Assembly: GCF_009857815.1 (NCBI RefSeq)
Contig: NZ_WVVW01000017.1
Coordinates: 36,589-100,588 of the forward strand
Source: Pseudomaricurvus sp. HS19
Lineage (GTDB): Bacteria > Pseudomonadota > Gammaproteobacteria > Pseudomonadales > Cellvibrionaceae
Direction: 5' to 3'
Length of the DNA: 64,000 nucleotides
In this document: in pieces, positions 52,053 to 60,558 of the stretch
Numbering within the stretch: the first letter of the stretch is position 1
How the letters are laid out: each line of letters opens with the position of its first letter
Notes under the pieces: generated by a model
Database searches by the model: none
The model's input: only the letters and a program-made list of their open reading frames with translations
What the model was told of the DNA's origin: nothing
Position numbers and translations under genes: made by a program

Positions 52053-52961
52053 ATGAAAGAGCTGGTATACGACGGTGAGGCGTATGACTGTCGGAAGGGG
52101 GAGACGGCGCTGCAGGTATTGTTGCGTCACGGAGTAGACGTAAACTACTCCTGCAAGAAAGGCGTTTGTAACGCCTGTATGTGCAAGGCAACCCAGCCCG
52201 CCGCTGCACTATTTACCGGTAGCCTGCCACAAGACTTGATTGATAGCGGGTATTTCCTGCCTTGCCGGACTACGCCGTATACAGGCTTGAGCTTCGGCCC
52301 GGTTCAGTCCGGCGAGACCACTGCCACCGCCGCAGTTACTGAAAAGACCCGGCAGGCACCGCTTGCCGGAGAGCAGGACATGGGCGATGAGCGTCCCTGG
52401 CCTTCACCTTGCGAGTCGTTGTGGCGGCGATTGCAGGCAGACGGCGATCTGTTAAAAGAAATCATCGACGATTTCTATGATGCGGTTTTCGAAGACGACA
52501 TCATGGCGCCCTATTTTCAGAAGTTCACCAAGCAGCGCTCGAAAGAGAAGGTGTACAGTTTCTACAAGCAGTTGTTTAGCGGTGAAAAGTGCTACTTCGG
52601 AGATCGTCCCCGCAATGCCCATCACTGGATGGTGATTCCCAATGAGGTGTACGACCACCGCTTGCGCTTGTTGCTGGGCTTTATGCGCAAACACGGACTC
52701 TCTGAAGAAATGATCGCGTTATGGTTGCCCTATGAGGAGTACTACCGAACGGATATTGTCAAAACCTCACCGCGGGGCCGCAAGGTGGGTGATATCTATC
52801 AGCCTGCCGGAGGCTTCGATTACGAAATCCTGGATGAGGGCTCGGTCTGTGATTCGTGCGAAGAGTTTGTGGATAAGGGGACGCGGGTTATGTTCCACCT
52901 GCGTACCGGCCAGATATATTGCCCGGCTTGCCACGATAAGGCAGCGGTGGTTGAAGCCTGA
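52053..52961 (+). CDS. Ferredoxin-globin-zinc ribbon fusion protein
   Basis: Residues 1-85 of this 302-residue protein are a plant-type 2Fe-2S ferredoxin with Cys34, Cys39, Cys42 and Cys71 (Cx4Cx2Cx28C). Residues about 118-237 look like a truncated-hemoglobin-type globin (LWRRLQADGDLLKEIIDDFY; MAPYFQKF), with His190 or His191 in RNAHHWMVIP as likely proximal heme ligand. Residues 262-295 form a zinc-ribbon-like knuckle pair (Cys266, Cys269, Cys290, Cys293). It could sense or turn over O2 or NO with electrons from the cluster. It lies 233 bp after roadblock protein 2 in the same direction. Function is inferred from domains only. Confidence 0.8.
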   Translation: MKELVYDGEAYDCRKGETALQVLLRHGVDVNYSCKKGVCNACMCKATQPAAALFTGSLPQDLIDSGYFLPCRTTPYTGLSFGPVQSGETTATAAVTEKTRQAPLAGEQDMGDERPWPSPCESLWRRLQADGDLLKEIIDDFYDAVFEDDIMAPYFQKFTKQRSKEKVYSFYKQLFSGEKCYFGDRPRNAHHWMVIPNEVYDHRLRLLLGFMRKHGLSEEMIALWLPYEEYYRTDIVKTSPRGRKVGDIYQPAGGFDYEILDEGSVCDSCEEFVDKGTRVMFHLRTGQIYCPACHDKAAVVEA

Positions 52962-53034
52962 CGGTTGGGCCGATATGTCTGGAGTACTGGAGTAGCCTGA
53001 ACTGCGCTGCTGCGGCCGCTCTGGCAACCGGGTC

Positions 53035-53391
53035 CTAGAAGTAGCGGATCACCCGGTTAATGGTTTTCAGCGTTAACAGCTGCAGCTTGGTAGAGTTGAT
53101 CTGCGGGGTCGACATACAGGCCAGGTAGCCCTTGTCCTCAATGGGGAGCAGGCAAACACAGCCGCTGTCCGAGCGGACAAATATCTCTTTGACGTTGCGA
53201 TAGTCCACTTCATTAATGACCTGTTCGCACAGCCGTTGCAATTCGGCGAAGTAGGCCCCGAACAGGTCGGGATCAGAAATATTTCCCCTGTGCGAGATGG
53301 CGAGGCCATCCTTGCTGGTCACCATGGAGACCAGAATTTCGGGGCAGGAGTCGTGCAGCTCTTTCAGTAAGTTTTCAATACCTTCCGACAA
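53035..53391 (-). CDS. Roadblock/LC7 domain protein 3 (opposite strand)
   Basis: This 118-residue protein has a roadblock/LC7 fold: IENLLKELHDSCPEILVSMVTSKDGLAISHRG, then LFGAYFAELQRLCEQVINE and VKEIFVRSDSGCVCLLPIEDKGYLACM. It starts with TTG at 53391, 6 nt after GGAG. It is convergent with the ferredoxin-globin gene, so it is transcribed apart from the other module genes. Confidence 0.8.
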   Translation of the reverse strand: MSEGIENLLKELHDSCPEILVSMVTSKDGLAISHRGNISDPDLFGAYFAELQRLCEQVINEVDYRNVKEIFVRSDSGCVCLLPIEDKGYLACMSTPQINSTKLQLLTLKTINRVIRYF

Positions 53392-54006
53392 GGGATGCTC
53401 CAGGCGGGTAGTGAGTCAGGCAATCATTATTATGTGGAGAACTACGGCTTGGCAGTGTGATGGGTGCTGGATTTCAACATCAAAAACGGCACGTTGTTAG
53501 CTGCTGGTTGCTGCGGATTAAAGACACTGCACGCTGTCGTTGTTCACCACTCTCGTGTCAAAAGAGTTTAACGGATCAACTGTAGTGATTCCATGATAAA
53601 GCGCGGACTCGGATAGCTTTTTTAACGCATTGTGTGATCGCTGTGGTAGCCGTGAACAGCTGCGGCTGGGCAGTGCCGGTTCGGCGTGGTGTGCGAACAC
53701 TTTACATCAGTATCGGCATCGGTATTGGCTGGATCAGGTGGATGGTCAGATTCGGGTCGGTGCGGTTTGCCTTCTTGCCCGGTAAGTCTCTGTCCACTAC
53801 GCCTGGGTGAGTGATGGCTATTCAAGTCTGCAGGCTTATTTGCTGTTTGTGTATTGGTCGTGGGGGGAGCGGCCTGCATCACGGCGGTGGCAGTGGTCGC
53901 TGGGGCCGGGTGTGTTGATCCGCCGGCTCCCGGTCGTCATGATGCCGGCTTGTTCCTGAATCCTGGTTCGCGCATCATATCCACTGGCTTTGAGGTGACC
54001 TGCAGC
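53392..54006. other. Intergenic region between the accessory block and pncC
   Basis: 615 bp with no confident gene. One short frame with coding-like residues is listed separately. Upstream codons in frame with pncC (from 53854) are not protein-like. The promoters of roadblock protein 3 and pncC should be here. Confidence 0.5.
53630..53785 (+). CDS. Possible small CxxC protein or gene remnant
   Basis: A 51-codon frame with a TTG start encodes a basic, Cys-containing peptide (CDRCGSREQLRLGSAGSAWC) with plausible composition. No ribosome site is evident and the frame is short, so it may be chance or the tail of a decayed gene. Confidence 0.15.
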   Translation: MCDRCGSREQLRLGSAGSAWCANTLHQYRHRYWLDQVDGQIRVGAVCLLAR

Positions 54007-54498
54007 ATGACATTCGACACCCGAGATTTGGCCCGGCAACTGGGCGCAGAACTGCTTCAGCGGCACTGGCGTGTGGGCACGGCGGAGTCCTGTACCGGCG
54101 GTATGGTGGCGGCGGCTGTCACTGATATCGCCGGCAGCTCTGGCTGGTTTGACGAGGGGCTGGTCACCTACGCCAATAGCAGTAAAGAACGGCTGTTGCA
54201 GGTATCGGCGACTTTGCTCAGCCAGTATGGGGCGGTCAGCCAGCCGGTGGTGGAGGCCATGGTGGCGGGTGTTCTGGCGAGGGGGGCTGACCTGGCCCTG
54301 GCCACCAGCGGTGTTGCCGGCCCGGATGGCGGCACGGCCGACAAGCCGGTGGGTACCGTCTGGTTTGCCTGGGGGAGTACCCGTGGCATCCATTCCGAGG
54401 TGCAGTACTTCAGTGGTGATCGACAGGCGGTGCGTGATCAGGCCACAATTCATGCCTTGCAGGGAGCCTTGGAGCACCTGTCGAAATCTACTGTATAA
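54007..54498 (+). CDS. pncC: Nicotinamide-nucleotide amidase (CinA C-terminal domain protein)
   Basis: PncC deamidates NMN to NaMN in pyridine-nucleotide salvage. The 163-residue protein is a stand-alone CinA C-domain: VGTAESCTGGMVAAAVTDIAGSSGWFDEGLVTYAN, then GVAGPDGGTADKPVGTVWFAW. The ATG at 54007 (MTFDTRDLARQLG) matches the family start. It lies upstream of recA as in Pseudomonas. A LexA-like sequence overlaps its stop. Confidence 0.93.
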   Translation: MTFDTRDLARQLGAELLQRHWRVGTAESCTGGMVAAAVTDIAGSSGWFDEGLVTYANSSKERLLQVSATLLSQYGAVSQPVVEAMVAGVLARGADLALATSGVAGPDGGTADKPVGTVWFAWGSTRGIHSEVQYFSGDRQAVRDQATIHALQGALEHLSKSTV

Positions 54499-54506
54499 AA
54501 AAATAG
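54491..54506. promoter_or_regulatory. Imperfect second LexA box
   Basis: CTGTATAAAAAAATAG differs from the SOS consensus CTGT-N8-ACAG at one base of the right half. It overlaps the pncC stop codon and lies 2 bp before the consensus LexA box. Confidence 0.45.
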
Positions 54507-54508
54507 TA

Positions 54509-54524
54509 CTGTTTTCTTGTACAG
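54509..54524. promoter_or_regulatory. LexA (SOS) box of recA
   Basis: CTGTTTTCTTGTACAG is a full CTGT-N8-ACAG match, 127 bp before the recA ATG. A -35-like TTGTAC (54517-54522) overlaps it and TTCAAT (54540-54545) follows at 17-bp spacing, so LexA would block the promoter. Confidence 0.88.
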
Positions 54525-54650
54525 TAAAAATTTCTGTGCTTCAATGACTCCATCGTACATACAGCTCCGTCGGCGCGGCATCTGGACCAGCGTCGTACCA
54601 AGCCAACTAACCGTTTAAAAACCGATCAGACGAGACACGCGAGGTCAGCC

Positions 54651-55688
54651 ATGGATCCGAATAAAGAAAAAGCTCTGCAGGCCGCACTGGGACAGATCGA
54701 ACGTCAGTTCGGCAAAGGCACTGTGATGCGCATGGGCGACCGCGAGCGCGAACGTATCCCGGCGATCTCCACCGGCTCCCTGGGACTGGACGTCGCTCTG
54801 GGTATTGGTGGCCTGCCAAAAGGCCGTATCGTCGAGATCTACGGCCCGGAATCCTCCGGTAAAACCACTCTCACGCTGCAGGTGATTGCCGAGGCCCAGA
54901 AGGCGGGCGGTACCTGTGCCTTTATTGATGCCGAGCATGCCCTGGACCCGATTTACGCCGAAAAGCTCGGCGTCAATGTAGACGACCTGATTGTTTCCCA
55001 GCCGGATACCGGTGAACAGGCACTGGAAGTGGCCGATATGCTGGTGCGCTCCGGAGCCATTGATGTGCTGGTGGTGGACTCCGTGGCGGCACTGACTCCC
55101 AAGGCAGAAATTGAAGGCGAGATGGGTGACCATCACGTTGGTCTGCAGGCCCGCCTGATGTCACAGGCGTTGCGCAAGATCACCGGTAACATCAAGAACG
55201 CCAACTGTCTGGCGATCTTCATCAACCAGATCCGTATGAAGATCGGCGTTATGTTCGGCAACCCGGAAACCACCACCGGTGGTAATGCGCTGAAGTTCTA
55301 CGCATCCGTGCGCCTGGATATCCGTCGTATCGGTTCGGTGAAGGACGGCGACGAGGTGACCGGCTCCGAGACCCGGGTCAAGGTGGTCAAGAACAAGGTG
55401 GCACCGCCCTTTACCCAGACCGAGTTCCAGATTCTCTATGGGCAGGGCATTAACCGTCTGGGCGAAGTAATTGATTACGGCGTAAAGCTGGGGCTGGTGG
55501 AAAAAGCCGGTGCCTGGTACAGCTATCAGGGTGACAAGATTGGCCAGGGTAAAAACAACGTGGTGAGATTCCTGCAGGAGAATCCCCAGATTGCCCAGGC
55601 CATTGAAGCGGGTATTCGTGCTGAATTGTTGCCACCGCCAACCTCCAAACAGGCCGCGGTAGCAGAAGCCGAAGAGGCCGAGGCCTGA
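54651..55688 (+). CDS. recA: Recombinase RecA
   Basis: RecA carries out strand exchange and activates LexA self-cleavage. The 345-residue protein has Walker [10 protein letters not shown] near residue 66, Walker [10 protein letters not shown] and the L2 loop [23 protein letters not shown], and an acidic C-terminus (EAEEAEA). It is controlled by the LexA box upstream and followed by recX. Confidence 0.99.
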   Translation: MDPNKEKALQAALGQIERQFGKGTVMRMGDRERERIPAISTGSLGLDVALGIGGLPKGRIVEIYGPESSGKTTLTLQVIAEAQKAGGTCAFIDAEHALDPIYAEKLGVNVDDLIVSQPDTGEQALEVADMLVRSGAIDVLVVDSVAALTPKAEIEGEMGDHHVGLQARLMSQALRKITGNIKNANCLAIFINQIRMKIGVMFGNPETTTGGNALKFYASVRLDIRRIGSVKDGDEVTGSETRVKVVKNKVAPPFTQTEFQILYGQGINRLGEVIDYGVKLGLVEKAGAWYSYQGDKIGQGKNNVVRFLQENPQIAQAIEAGIRAELLPPPTSKQAAVAEAEEAEA

Positions 55689-55737
55689 GGTCCGGCGCGT
55701 AAGCGCAGAAACTCGTCAATTCTCACAGTTAGTGAAT

Positions 55738-55760
55738 CTGCCCGCCGCTAAGGCGGGCAG
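55738..55760 (+). terminator. Hairpin between recA and recX
   Basis: Arms CTGCCCGCC and GGCGGGCAG around a 5-nt loop, 50 bp after recA and 28 bp before recX. There is no T-run. It resembles the weak terminator that lets some recA transcripts read into recX in E. coli. Confidence 0.55.
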
Positions 55761-55787
55761 GGTCTATCTTCCCCCGGAGGACTTCAT

Positions 55788-56261
55788 ATGACCACGGAAG
55801 CCCTCAATCCCGAACAGCTATCCCGACAGTTACGCTGGAATGCCATGGAGCTTTTGGCTCGGCGGGAGCACTCCCGGCTGGAGCTGGCGCGTAAGCTCCG
55901 GCAGCGCCATGCCGATTCTGATGGCCAGATCGAGGCGGTACTGGATCAGCTGGAAGCAGACAGCCTGCTCAGCGATACACGTTTCGCCGAGGCTTATACC
56001 AGCATGCGCCTGCGCAAGGGATTTGGTCCCGCCCGCATAGAGCAGGAGTTAAGGGAGCGGGGTGTGTCTGCAGAGCACATCCGCGATACGCTGGCGTCGG
56101 CCGATGTGGACTGGTTCGAACAGTCGAGGCTGGTGCTGAAGAAGAAATTCTCCCGTCCACCGACCGACGCCGCTGCCCGTGCAAAATGCGCTCGTTACCT
56201 GCAATACCGTGGCTTTGATTACGAGCAGGCGCGCTACGCCATTGAAGGCCTGGCGGGCTGA
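55788..56261 (+). CDS. recX: RecA regulator RecX
   Basis: RecX binds in the groove of RecA filaments and limits them. The 157-residue protein consists of three-helix repeats; ARREHSRLELARKLRQR and FAEAYTSMRLRKGFGPARIEQELRERGVS are the family core. CCGGAGG lies 10 nt before the ATG. Confidence 0.94.
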   Translation: MTTEALNPEQLSRQLRWNAMELLARREHSRLELARKLRQRHADSDGQIEAVLDQLEADSLLSDTRFAEAYTSMRLRKGFGPARIEQELRERGVSAEHIRDTLASADVDWFEQSRLVLKKKFSRPPTDAAARAKCARYLQYRGFDYEQARYAIEGLAG

Positions 56262-56339
56262 AGGCGGGGCCCTGCCGGCAGTAGTGCGTGAGTTACCCGG
56301 CCTCTGGATGGTTGGACCACTGCTTATTTGACATCGTGT

Positions 56340-56678
56340 TCAGATCAGCTCCTGGTCATCCAGGAAACTGTCTTCGGTTGGCTCGTTGAGTGAAGCCCGC
56401 AGTTTCTCGCGCAGCAGTAATTTCTCCTGCACTGGCAGCGGCAGTTCCGTAAACAGAATCAGGTTTTTCTGTATCAACAGCTGTATCAGGTCCTCAGTGA
56501 CCCGGGCCAATTCCCGATCGGATACCTCCAGGGCGCCTCTGGCGTCGTCCCCGCTTTTTAATCCAAGAAACTGCATCACCTCTTTATTATCTGCTGGCAG
56601 AAACTCCTCCAGGCCGGAGGCTGGCTCTTTTAAAAGGGCAACGATTTCGGATTTGGCATTACGGATGATGTAGGGCAC
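56340..56678 (-). CDS. Conserved hypothetical protein
   Basis: This 112-residue protein (MPYIIRNAKSEIVALLKEP) is acidic and helical with the stretch ELARVTEDLIQLLIQKNLILFTELP. Similar proteins in Pseudomonas relatives are annotated as tryptophan-synthase beta-like, although no such activity can be expected at this length. There is no signal peptide. It is a single minus-strand gene between recX and the type I secretion cluster. Confidence 0.7.
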   Translation of the reverse strand: MPYIIRNAKSEIVALLKEPASGLEEFLPADNKEVMQFLGLKSGDDARGALEVSDRELARVTEDLIQLLIQKNLILFTELPLPVQEKLLLREKLRASLNEPTEDSFLDDQELI

Positions 56679-56793
56679 TGTGAATTCCGCTCCTGGTTAA
56701 GGCCGGGGCATTTTAGCTTAATATTCGTTTACAATGCGCACAGCCGTGGCACATAGTAGCCACTAAATGCCTGCTGCCAGCCCTTTATAATTC

Positions 56794-58938
56794 ATGACTA
56801 CGATAGAGCCCAAGGTAGAACAACCCGTTTTCGATCCTTTGCTGACTTGTTTGTTACAGGTGGCGCGGATTGAGCATCGTCCCTGTTCAGAGGCGTCGGC
56901 GACGGCGGGGCTGCCGCTGGTTGATGAAAGGCTCACGCCGGAGCTGTTTGTGCGGGCCGCAGCGCGGGTGGGTTTGAAGTCCAGGGTAGTGGCGAGGGAT
57001 CTCTCGCAGGTAGGGCAGTTGCTGTGCCCTGCGGTACTGCTCTTGAAGGACAATGAAGCCAGGGTGCTGGTGGAAGTGGATGCAGCCAGCGGCAGTTTCA
57101 CATTGCTGGATACTGAAACTGACGGTCAGCAGAGATACAGTCTGGAGCGATTGCAGGAACTCTACAGTGGCTACTGCATTCTGGTGCGCCCGGCATTTCG
57201 CTTTGACAAACGTACCGAGATGGTCCGCCCCCGACATCAGCAAGCTCACTGGTTCTGGGGCGCATTGGCGGGCTCATGGCGTATTTACCGTGATGTGCTC
57301 CTCGCGAGCCTGTTGATCAATCTGTTTGCCCTGGCCAATCCGCTGTTCGTCATGAACGTCTATGATCGGGTGGTACCCAATGACGCGCTGGAGACCCTTT
57401 GGGTTCTCGCCATTGGTGTCCTGATTGTCTACGGCTTTGACTGGTTGCTCAAAGTGCTGCGCTCATATTTCCTGGAGGTGGCGGGCAGAAAATCGGATGT
57501 CCTGTTGTCCGGCTTTATCTTCGAGAGGGTGTTGGGGGCCAGGCTAAGTGAAAAGCCGGAGTCTGTCGGTGCCTTTGCCAGCCAGTTGCGTGAGTTTGAG
57601 ACGGTGCGCAACTTCATAACCTCGTCCGTAATTTCGGCCTTTGTCGACCTGCCCTTTACCTTACTGTTTTTGGTGGTGATTGCCTGGCTGGGCGGGGCTG
57701 TGGTGATTGCGCCACTGGTCGCCGGGGTGTTGATTGTGGGTGTTGCACTGTATCTGCAGGGGCCGTTACGACGGGCCGTAGAGCAAAGCTACCAGTCTTC
57801 TGCCCAGAAGAACGCGACGCTGGTGGAGACGCTGGCGAATCTCGAAACCGTAAAAATTCTTGGGGCGGAAGGCCGCTTGCAGCGCAACTGGGAGCGGGCA
57901 GTGGGGCACCTGGCCTTGTGGGGTCAGCGCTCCCGCATGATATCGGCCTCTTCCTCATCCGTTGCCGGGGTTGCGCAACAGGTTTGTTCGGTGGCAGTGG
58001 TGGTAATTGGTGTTTACCTGATTGCCGAGAGGGAGCTTACCATGGGTGCCTTGATTGCCTGCGTGATGCTGTCGTCACGCGCGTTGGCGCCGCTGGGACA
58101 GGTGGCTGGCCTGCTGCTGAGTTATCACCAGGCCCACACCGCCTATATGGGCTTGCAGGGGGTGGTGGATAAAGCCCAGGAGCGCGATGAAGAGTCGCCT
58201 TTTGTGCAGCGACCTTACCTCTCAGGCGCCATCCGTTTTGACAGTGTCTCTTTTGCCTATCCGGGGGAGGAGGCTGCAGCCCTGAAGGGTGTCTCTTTTC
58301 ATATCGCTCCCGGTGAGCGGGTAGGCGTGATTGGCAGAATAGGCTCCGGCAAAAGTACCCTGCAGAAGTTGATGCTGGGATTGTATGCCCCGCAGGAGGG
58401 TGCGGTACTGGTAGACGGGGTGGATATAAAGCAGATCGACCCGGCTGACCTGCGCCGTAACATGGGCTGCGTCCCCCAGGATGTCGGCCTTTTTTATGGC
58501 TCTATCAAAGACAACATTGTGTTTGGGGCTCCGCATGTGGAAGACGATGAGATACTGCGTGCGGCGACCATCGCCGGTGTGACCGATTTTGCCAATGCCC
58601 ATCCGGCAGGCTTTGATCGCTCAGTGGGGGAGCGCGGGCAGGCACTGTCCGGAGGTCAGCGTCAGAGCGTTGCCGTGGCCAGGGCCCTGTTAAATGATCC
58701 GCCCCTGTATCTGTTTGACGAGCCCAGCAGCGGTATGGATAACGCTTCCGAAATGCAGTTGAAAGAGAATCTGGCCAGGGTGACTGAGGGCAAGACCCTG
58801 GTAGTGGTTACCCACAAGACAGCGTTGCTGACGCTGGTGGATCGGTTACTGGTTCTGGATCGCGGCAAGCTGGTGGCGGATGGGCCACGGGAAAGCGTGC
58901 TGGAAGCGCTGAAGAAAGGGCAGTTGCGTGTTGCATAA
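56794..58938 (+). CDS. Type I secretion system ABC permease/ATPase (LapB-like)
   Basis: This 714-residue inner-membrane exporter has an N-terminal C39-like domain (residues about 8-140) without the catalytic CGPA-type motif, so it should recognise substrate but not cleave it. Six membrane helices span about 165-440. The nucleotide-binding domain has Walker A GRIGSGKST near 514, signature LSGGQRQ near 618 and Walker B LYLFDEPSSGMD. The domain plan matches LapB and LssB. It overlaps the adaptor gene by 11 bp and serves the downstream repeat adhesin. Confidence 0.92.
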   Translation: MTTIEPKVEQPVFDPLLTCLLQVARIEHRPCSEASATAGLPLVDERLTPELFVRAAARVGLKSRVVARDLSQVGQLLCPAVLLLKDNEARVLVEVDAASGSFTLLDTETDGQQRYSLERLQELYSGYCILVRPAFRFDKRTEMVRPRHQQAHWFWGALAGSWRIYRDVLLASLLINLFALANPLFVMNVYDRVVPNDALETLWVLAIGVLIVYGFDWLLKVLRSYFLEVAGRKSDVLLSGFIFERVLGARLSEKPESVGAFASQLREFETVRNFITSSVISAFVDLPFTLLFLVVIAWLGGAVVIAPLVAGVLIVGVALYLQGPLRRAVEQSYQSSAQKNATLVETLANLETVKILGAEGRLQRNWERAVGHLALWGQRSRMISASSSSVAGVAQQVCSVAVVVIGVYLIAERELTMGALIACVMLSSRALAPLGQVAGLLLSYHQAHTAYMGLQGVVDKAQERDEESPFVQRPYLSGAIRFDSVSFAYPGEEAAALKGVSFHIAPGERVGVIGRIGSGKSTLQKLMLGLYAPQEGAVLVDGVDIKQIDPADLRRNMGCVPQDVGLFYGSIKDNIVFGAPHVEDDEILRAATIAGVTDFANAHPAGFDRSVGERGQALSGGQRQSVAVARALLNDPPLYLFDEPSSGMDNASEMQLKENLARVTEGKTLVVVTHKTALLTLVDRLLVLDRGKLVADGPRESVLEALKKGQLRVA

Positions 58939-60322
58939 CCTGAAAAAAGCCTTGAAGAACGAATGGACGAAAGAGTCTCCCTGGCGTTCCTGGTTTGAGC
59001 CCCGGGCCAGAGCGGAGGTCGATGACGTCAGCTATATCTCCTCAGCGGCGGGCATGGTCCTGGAGCAGTCTCCCCGTGGCGGACAGCAACTGCTATGGGC
59101 AATCGCTGCGTTCTTTATTGTGATGCTGGTCTGGGCCGGGCTGGCCGAGATTGATGAGTTCACCCGTGGTGAGGGCAAGGTAATTCCTTCCCGGCACGTA
59201 CAGGTTGTTCAGAACCTTGAGGGCGGGATTTTGGCGGAGCTCTATGTTCAGGAGGGCCAGCAGGTGAAGCAGGGGCAGCCATTGCTGCGTATAGATGATA
59301 CCCAGTTCTCCTCCTCCCTGCGTGAAGCCGATGTTACCCTGGATCAGCTGCGGGCCAGGCTCGCCCGCCTTGAGGCAGAAGCTGGCGGGCAACCGTTCGT
59401 CACCACTGGGCTCCCGGACATTGATGCTGGGGTGCTGCAGGAAGAGCAGGCGCTCTACACAGCGCGCCAGCGGGAACTGGCCAGCCGCAATCAGGTATTG
59501 CAGGAGCAGGTGATTCAGAAGAATCAGGAGCTGTCCGAGCTGCAGGCCAAGCGTAATCAGGTGGCTCGCAGCCTGGAGCTGTTGCAGAAGGAGTTGGAAA
59601 TGACCCGGCCGCTGGCCGAAGAGGGGGCCATTTCCAGGGTGGAGCTGTTGCGCCTGGAGCGGGAGGTGAACGACTTGCGTGGCAGTCTTGAGAGCACCGA
59701 ATTGTCCATACCTCGAGCCCGTTCGGCGCTGGAAGAGGCACGCCAGAAGCTCAGCAATGCGGAGCTGCTGTTTCAGGCTGAGGCCCGCAAGGAGCAGAGT
59801 GACGTCAAGGCCGAGCTCGCGCGCCTGCTGGAGACCAGTGGTGCTCTGGAGGATCGGGTCAAGCGTACTTTGGTGACTTCGCCAGTAGCGGGCTCGGTCA
59901 AGCAGATGCTGTTGAAGACCATTGGTGGGGTCATTCAGCCGGGCATGGATATTGTGGAAATCGTGCCCACCGAGGACAAATTACTGGTGGAGGCCAGGGT
60001 GCGCCCGGCGGATATTGCCTTTTTGCACCCGGGCCAGAAAGCCATGGTTAAAGTCACGGCCTACGATTTCTCCATTCACGGTGGCCTGCAGGGCAGCGTG
60101 GTTCACATCAGCCCTGACACCATTCTGGATGAGCACGACGAGAGCTTCTATCTGGTACGCATCGAGACCGATCGCACCTTCCTTGGCAGTGAGGAGAGGC
60201 CATTGCCCATCATCGCCGGGATGACAGTCAGCGTCGATATCCTGACCGGCAAGAAAACGGTGCTGGATTACATTCTGAAACCCATCTTCAAGACCCGTCA
60301 GCTCGCCTTGCGAGAGCGTTGA
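58928..60322 (+). CDS. Type I secretion periplasmic adaptor (HlyD/LapC family)
   Basis: This 464-residue protein starts with GTG inside the end of the permease gene. It has one membrane helix (about 57-75), a lipoyl-like half (GEGKVIPSRHVQVVQNLEGGILAELYVQEG), long coiled coils (about 170-310) and a C-terminal beta-barrel. The signature near the end (FLGSEERPLPIIAGMTVSVDILTGKKTVLDYILKP) is typical of HlyD-type adaptors. Confidence 0.93.
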   Translation: MLHNLKKALKNEWTKESPWRSWFEPRARAEVDDVSYISSAAGMVLEQSPRGGQQLLWAIAAFFIVMLVWAGLAEIDEFTRGEGKVIPSRHVQVVQNLEGGILAELYVQEGQQVKQGQPLLRIDDTQFSSSLREADVTLDQLRARLARLEAEAGGQPFVTTGLPDIDAGVLQEEQALYTARQRELASRNQVLQEQVIQKNQELSELQAKRNQVARSLELLQKELEMTRPLAEEGAISRVELLRLEREVNDLRGSLESTELSIPRARSALEEARQKLSNAELLFQAEARKEQSDVKAELARLLETSGALEDRVKRTLVTSPVAGSVKQMLLKTIGGVIQPGMDIVEIVPTEDKLLVEARVRPADIAFLHPGQKAMVKVTAYDFSIHGGLQGSVVHISPDTILDEHDESFYLVRIETDRTFLGSEERPLPIIAGMTVSVDILTGKKTVLDYILKPIFKTRQLALRER

Positions 60323-60353
60323 TTTGCGCGCCATTCTGGTGCGCCACCTTCGG

Positions 60354-60368
60354 GCCCCAATCCGGGGC
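60354..60368 (+). terminator. Weak hairpin after the adaptor gene
   Basis: GCCCC and GGGGC arms around AATCC, about 30 bp past the stop. There is no T-run directly after it, so it would be at best a weak stop before the tolC-like gene's own promoter. Confidence 0.25.
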
Positions 60369-60526
60369 ATTCTGCCTTCCCCAAATTTTTCCTGTTTTGC
60401 CTTAGCCCCGTGGTTAAAGGGCTGCGAGCAATCTGGCGGATATTACTTTTTCTTGATCTATGCTAAAAAGTGCTTACAGACCTATATCTTGATAATTAAA
60501 AACTTTGTAGAATCTCCCGAAAATTG

Positions 60527-60542
60527 TGTGACTGAGATCACA
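60527..60542. promoter_or_regulatory. CRP/Vfr-type binding site
   Basis: TGTGACTGAGATCACA is a perfect TGTGA-N6-TCACA match, 17 bp before the GTG of the tolC-like gene and inside an AT-rich region with several promoter-like hexamers. So close to the start codon, it could sit downstream of the promoter and repress, or the promoter may lie further upstream. Confidence 0.7.
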
Positions 60543-60558
60543 TTTAGGGGGTTTTAGG

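Noticed and set aside
53854..54006. N-terminal extension of pncC
   Set aside because: The codons before 54007 encode a sequence that fits no CinA protein, and stand-alone PncC proteins begin at about this Met.
56794..57220. Active C39 bacteriocin-processing peptidase at the N-terminus of the type I exporter
   Set aside because: The catalytic Cys motif of C39 peptidases is not present. The domain fits the inactive C39-like type, as in LapB and HlyB.
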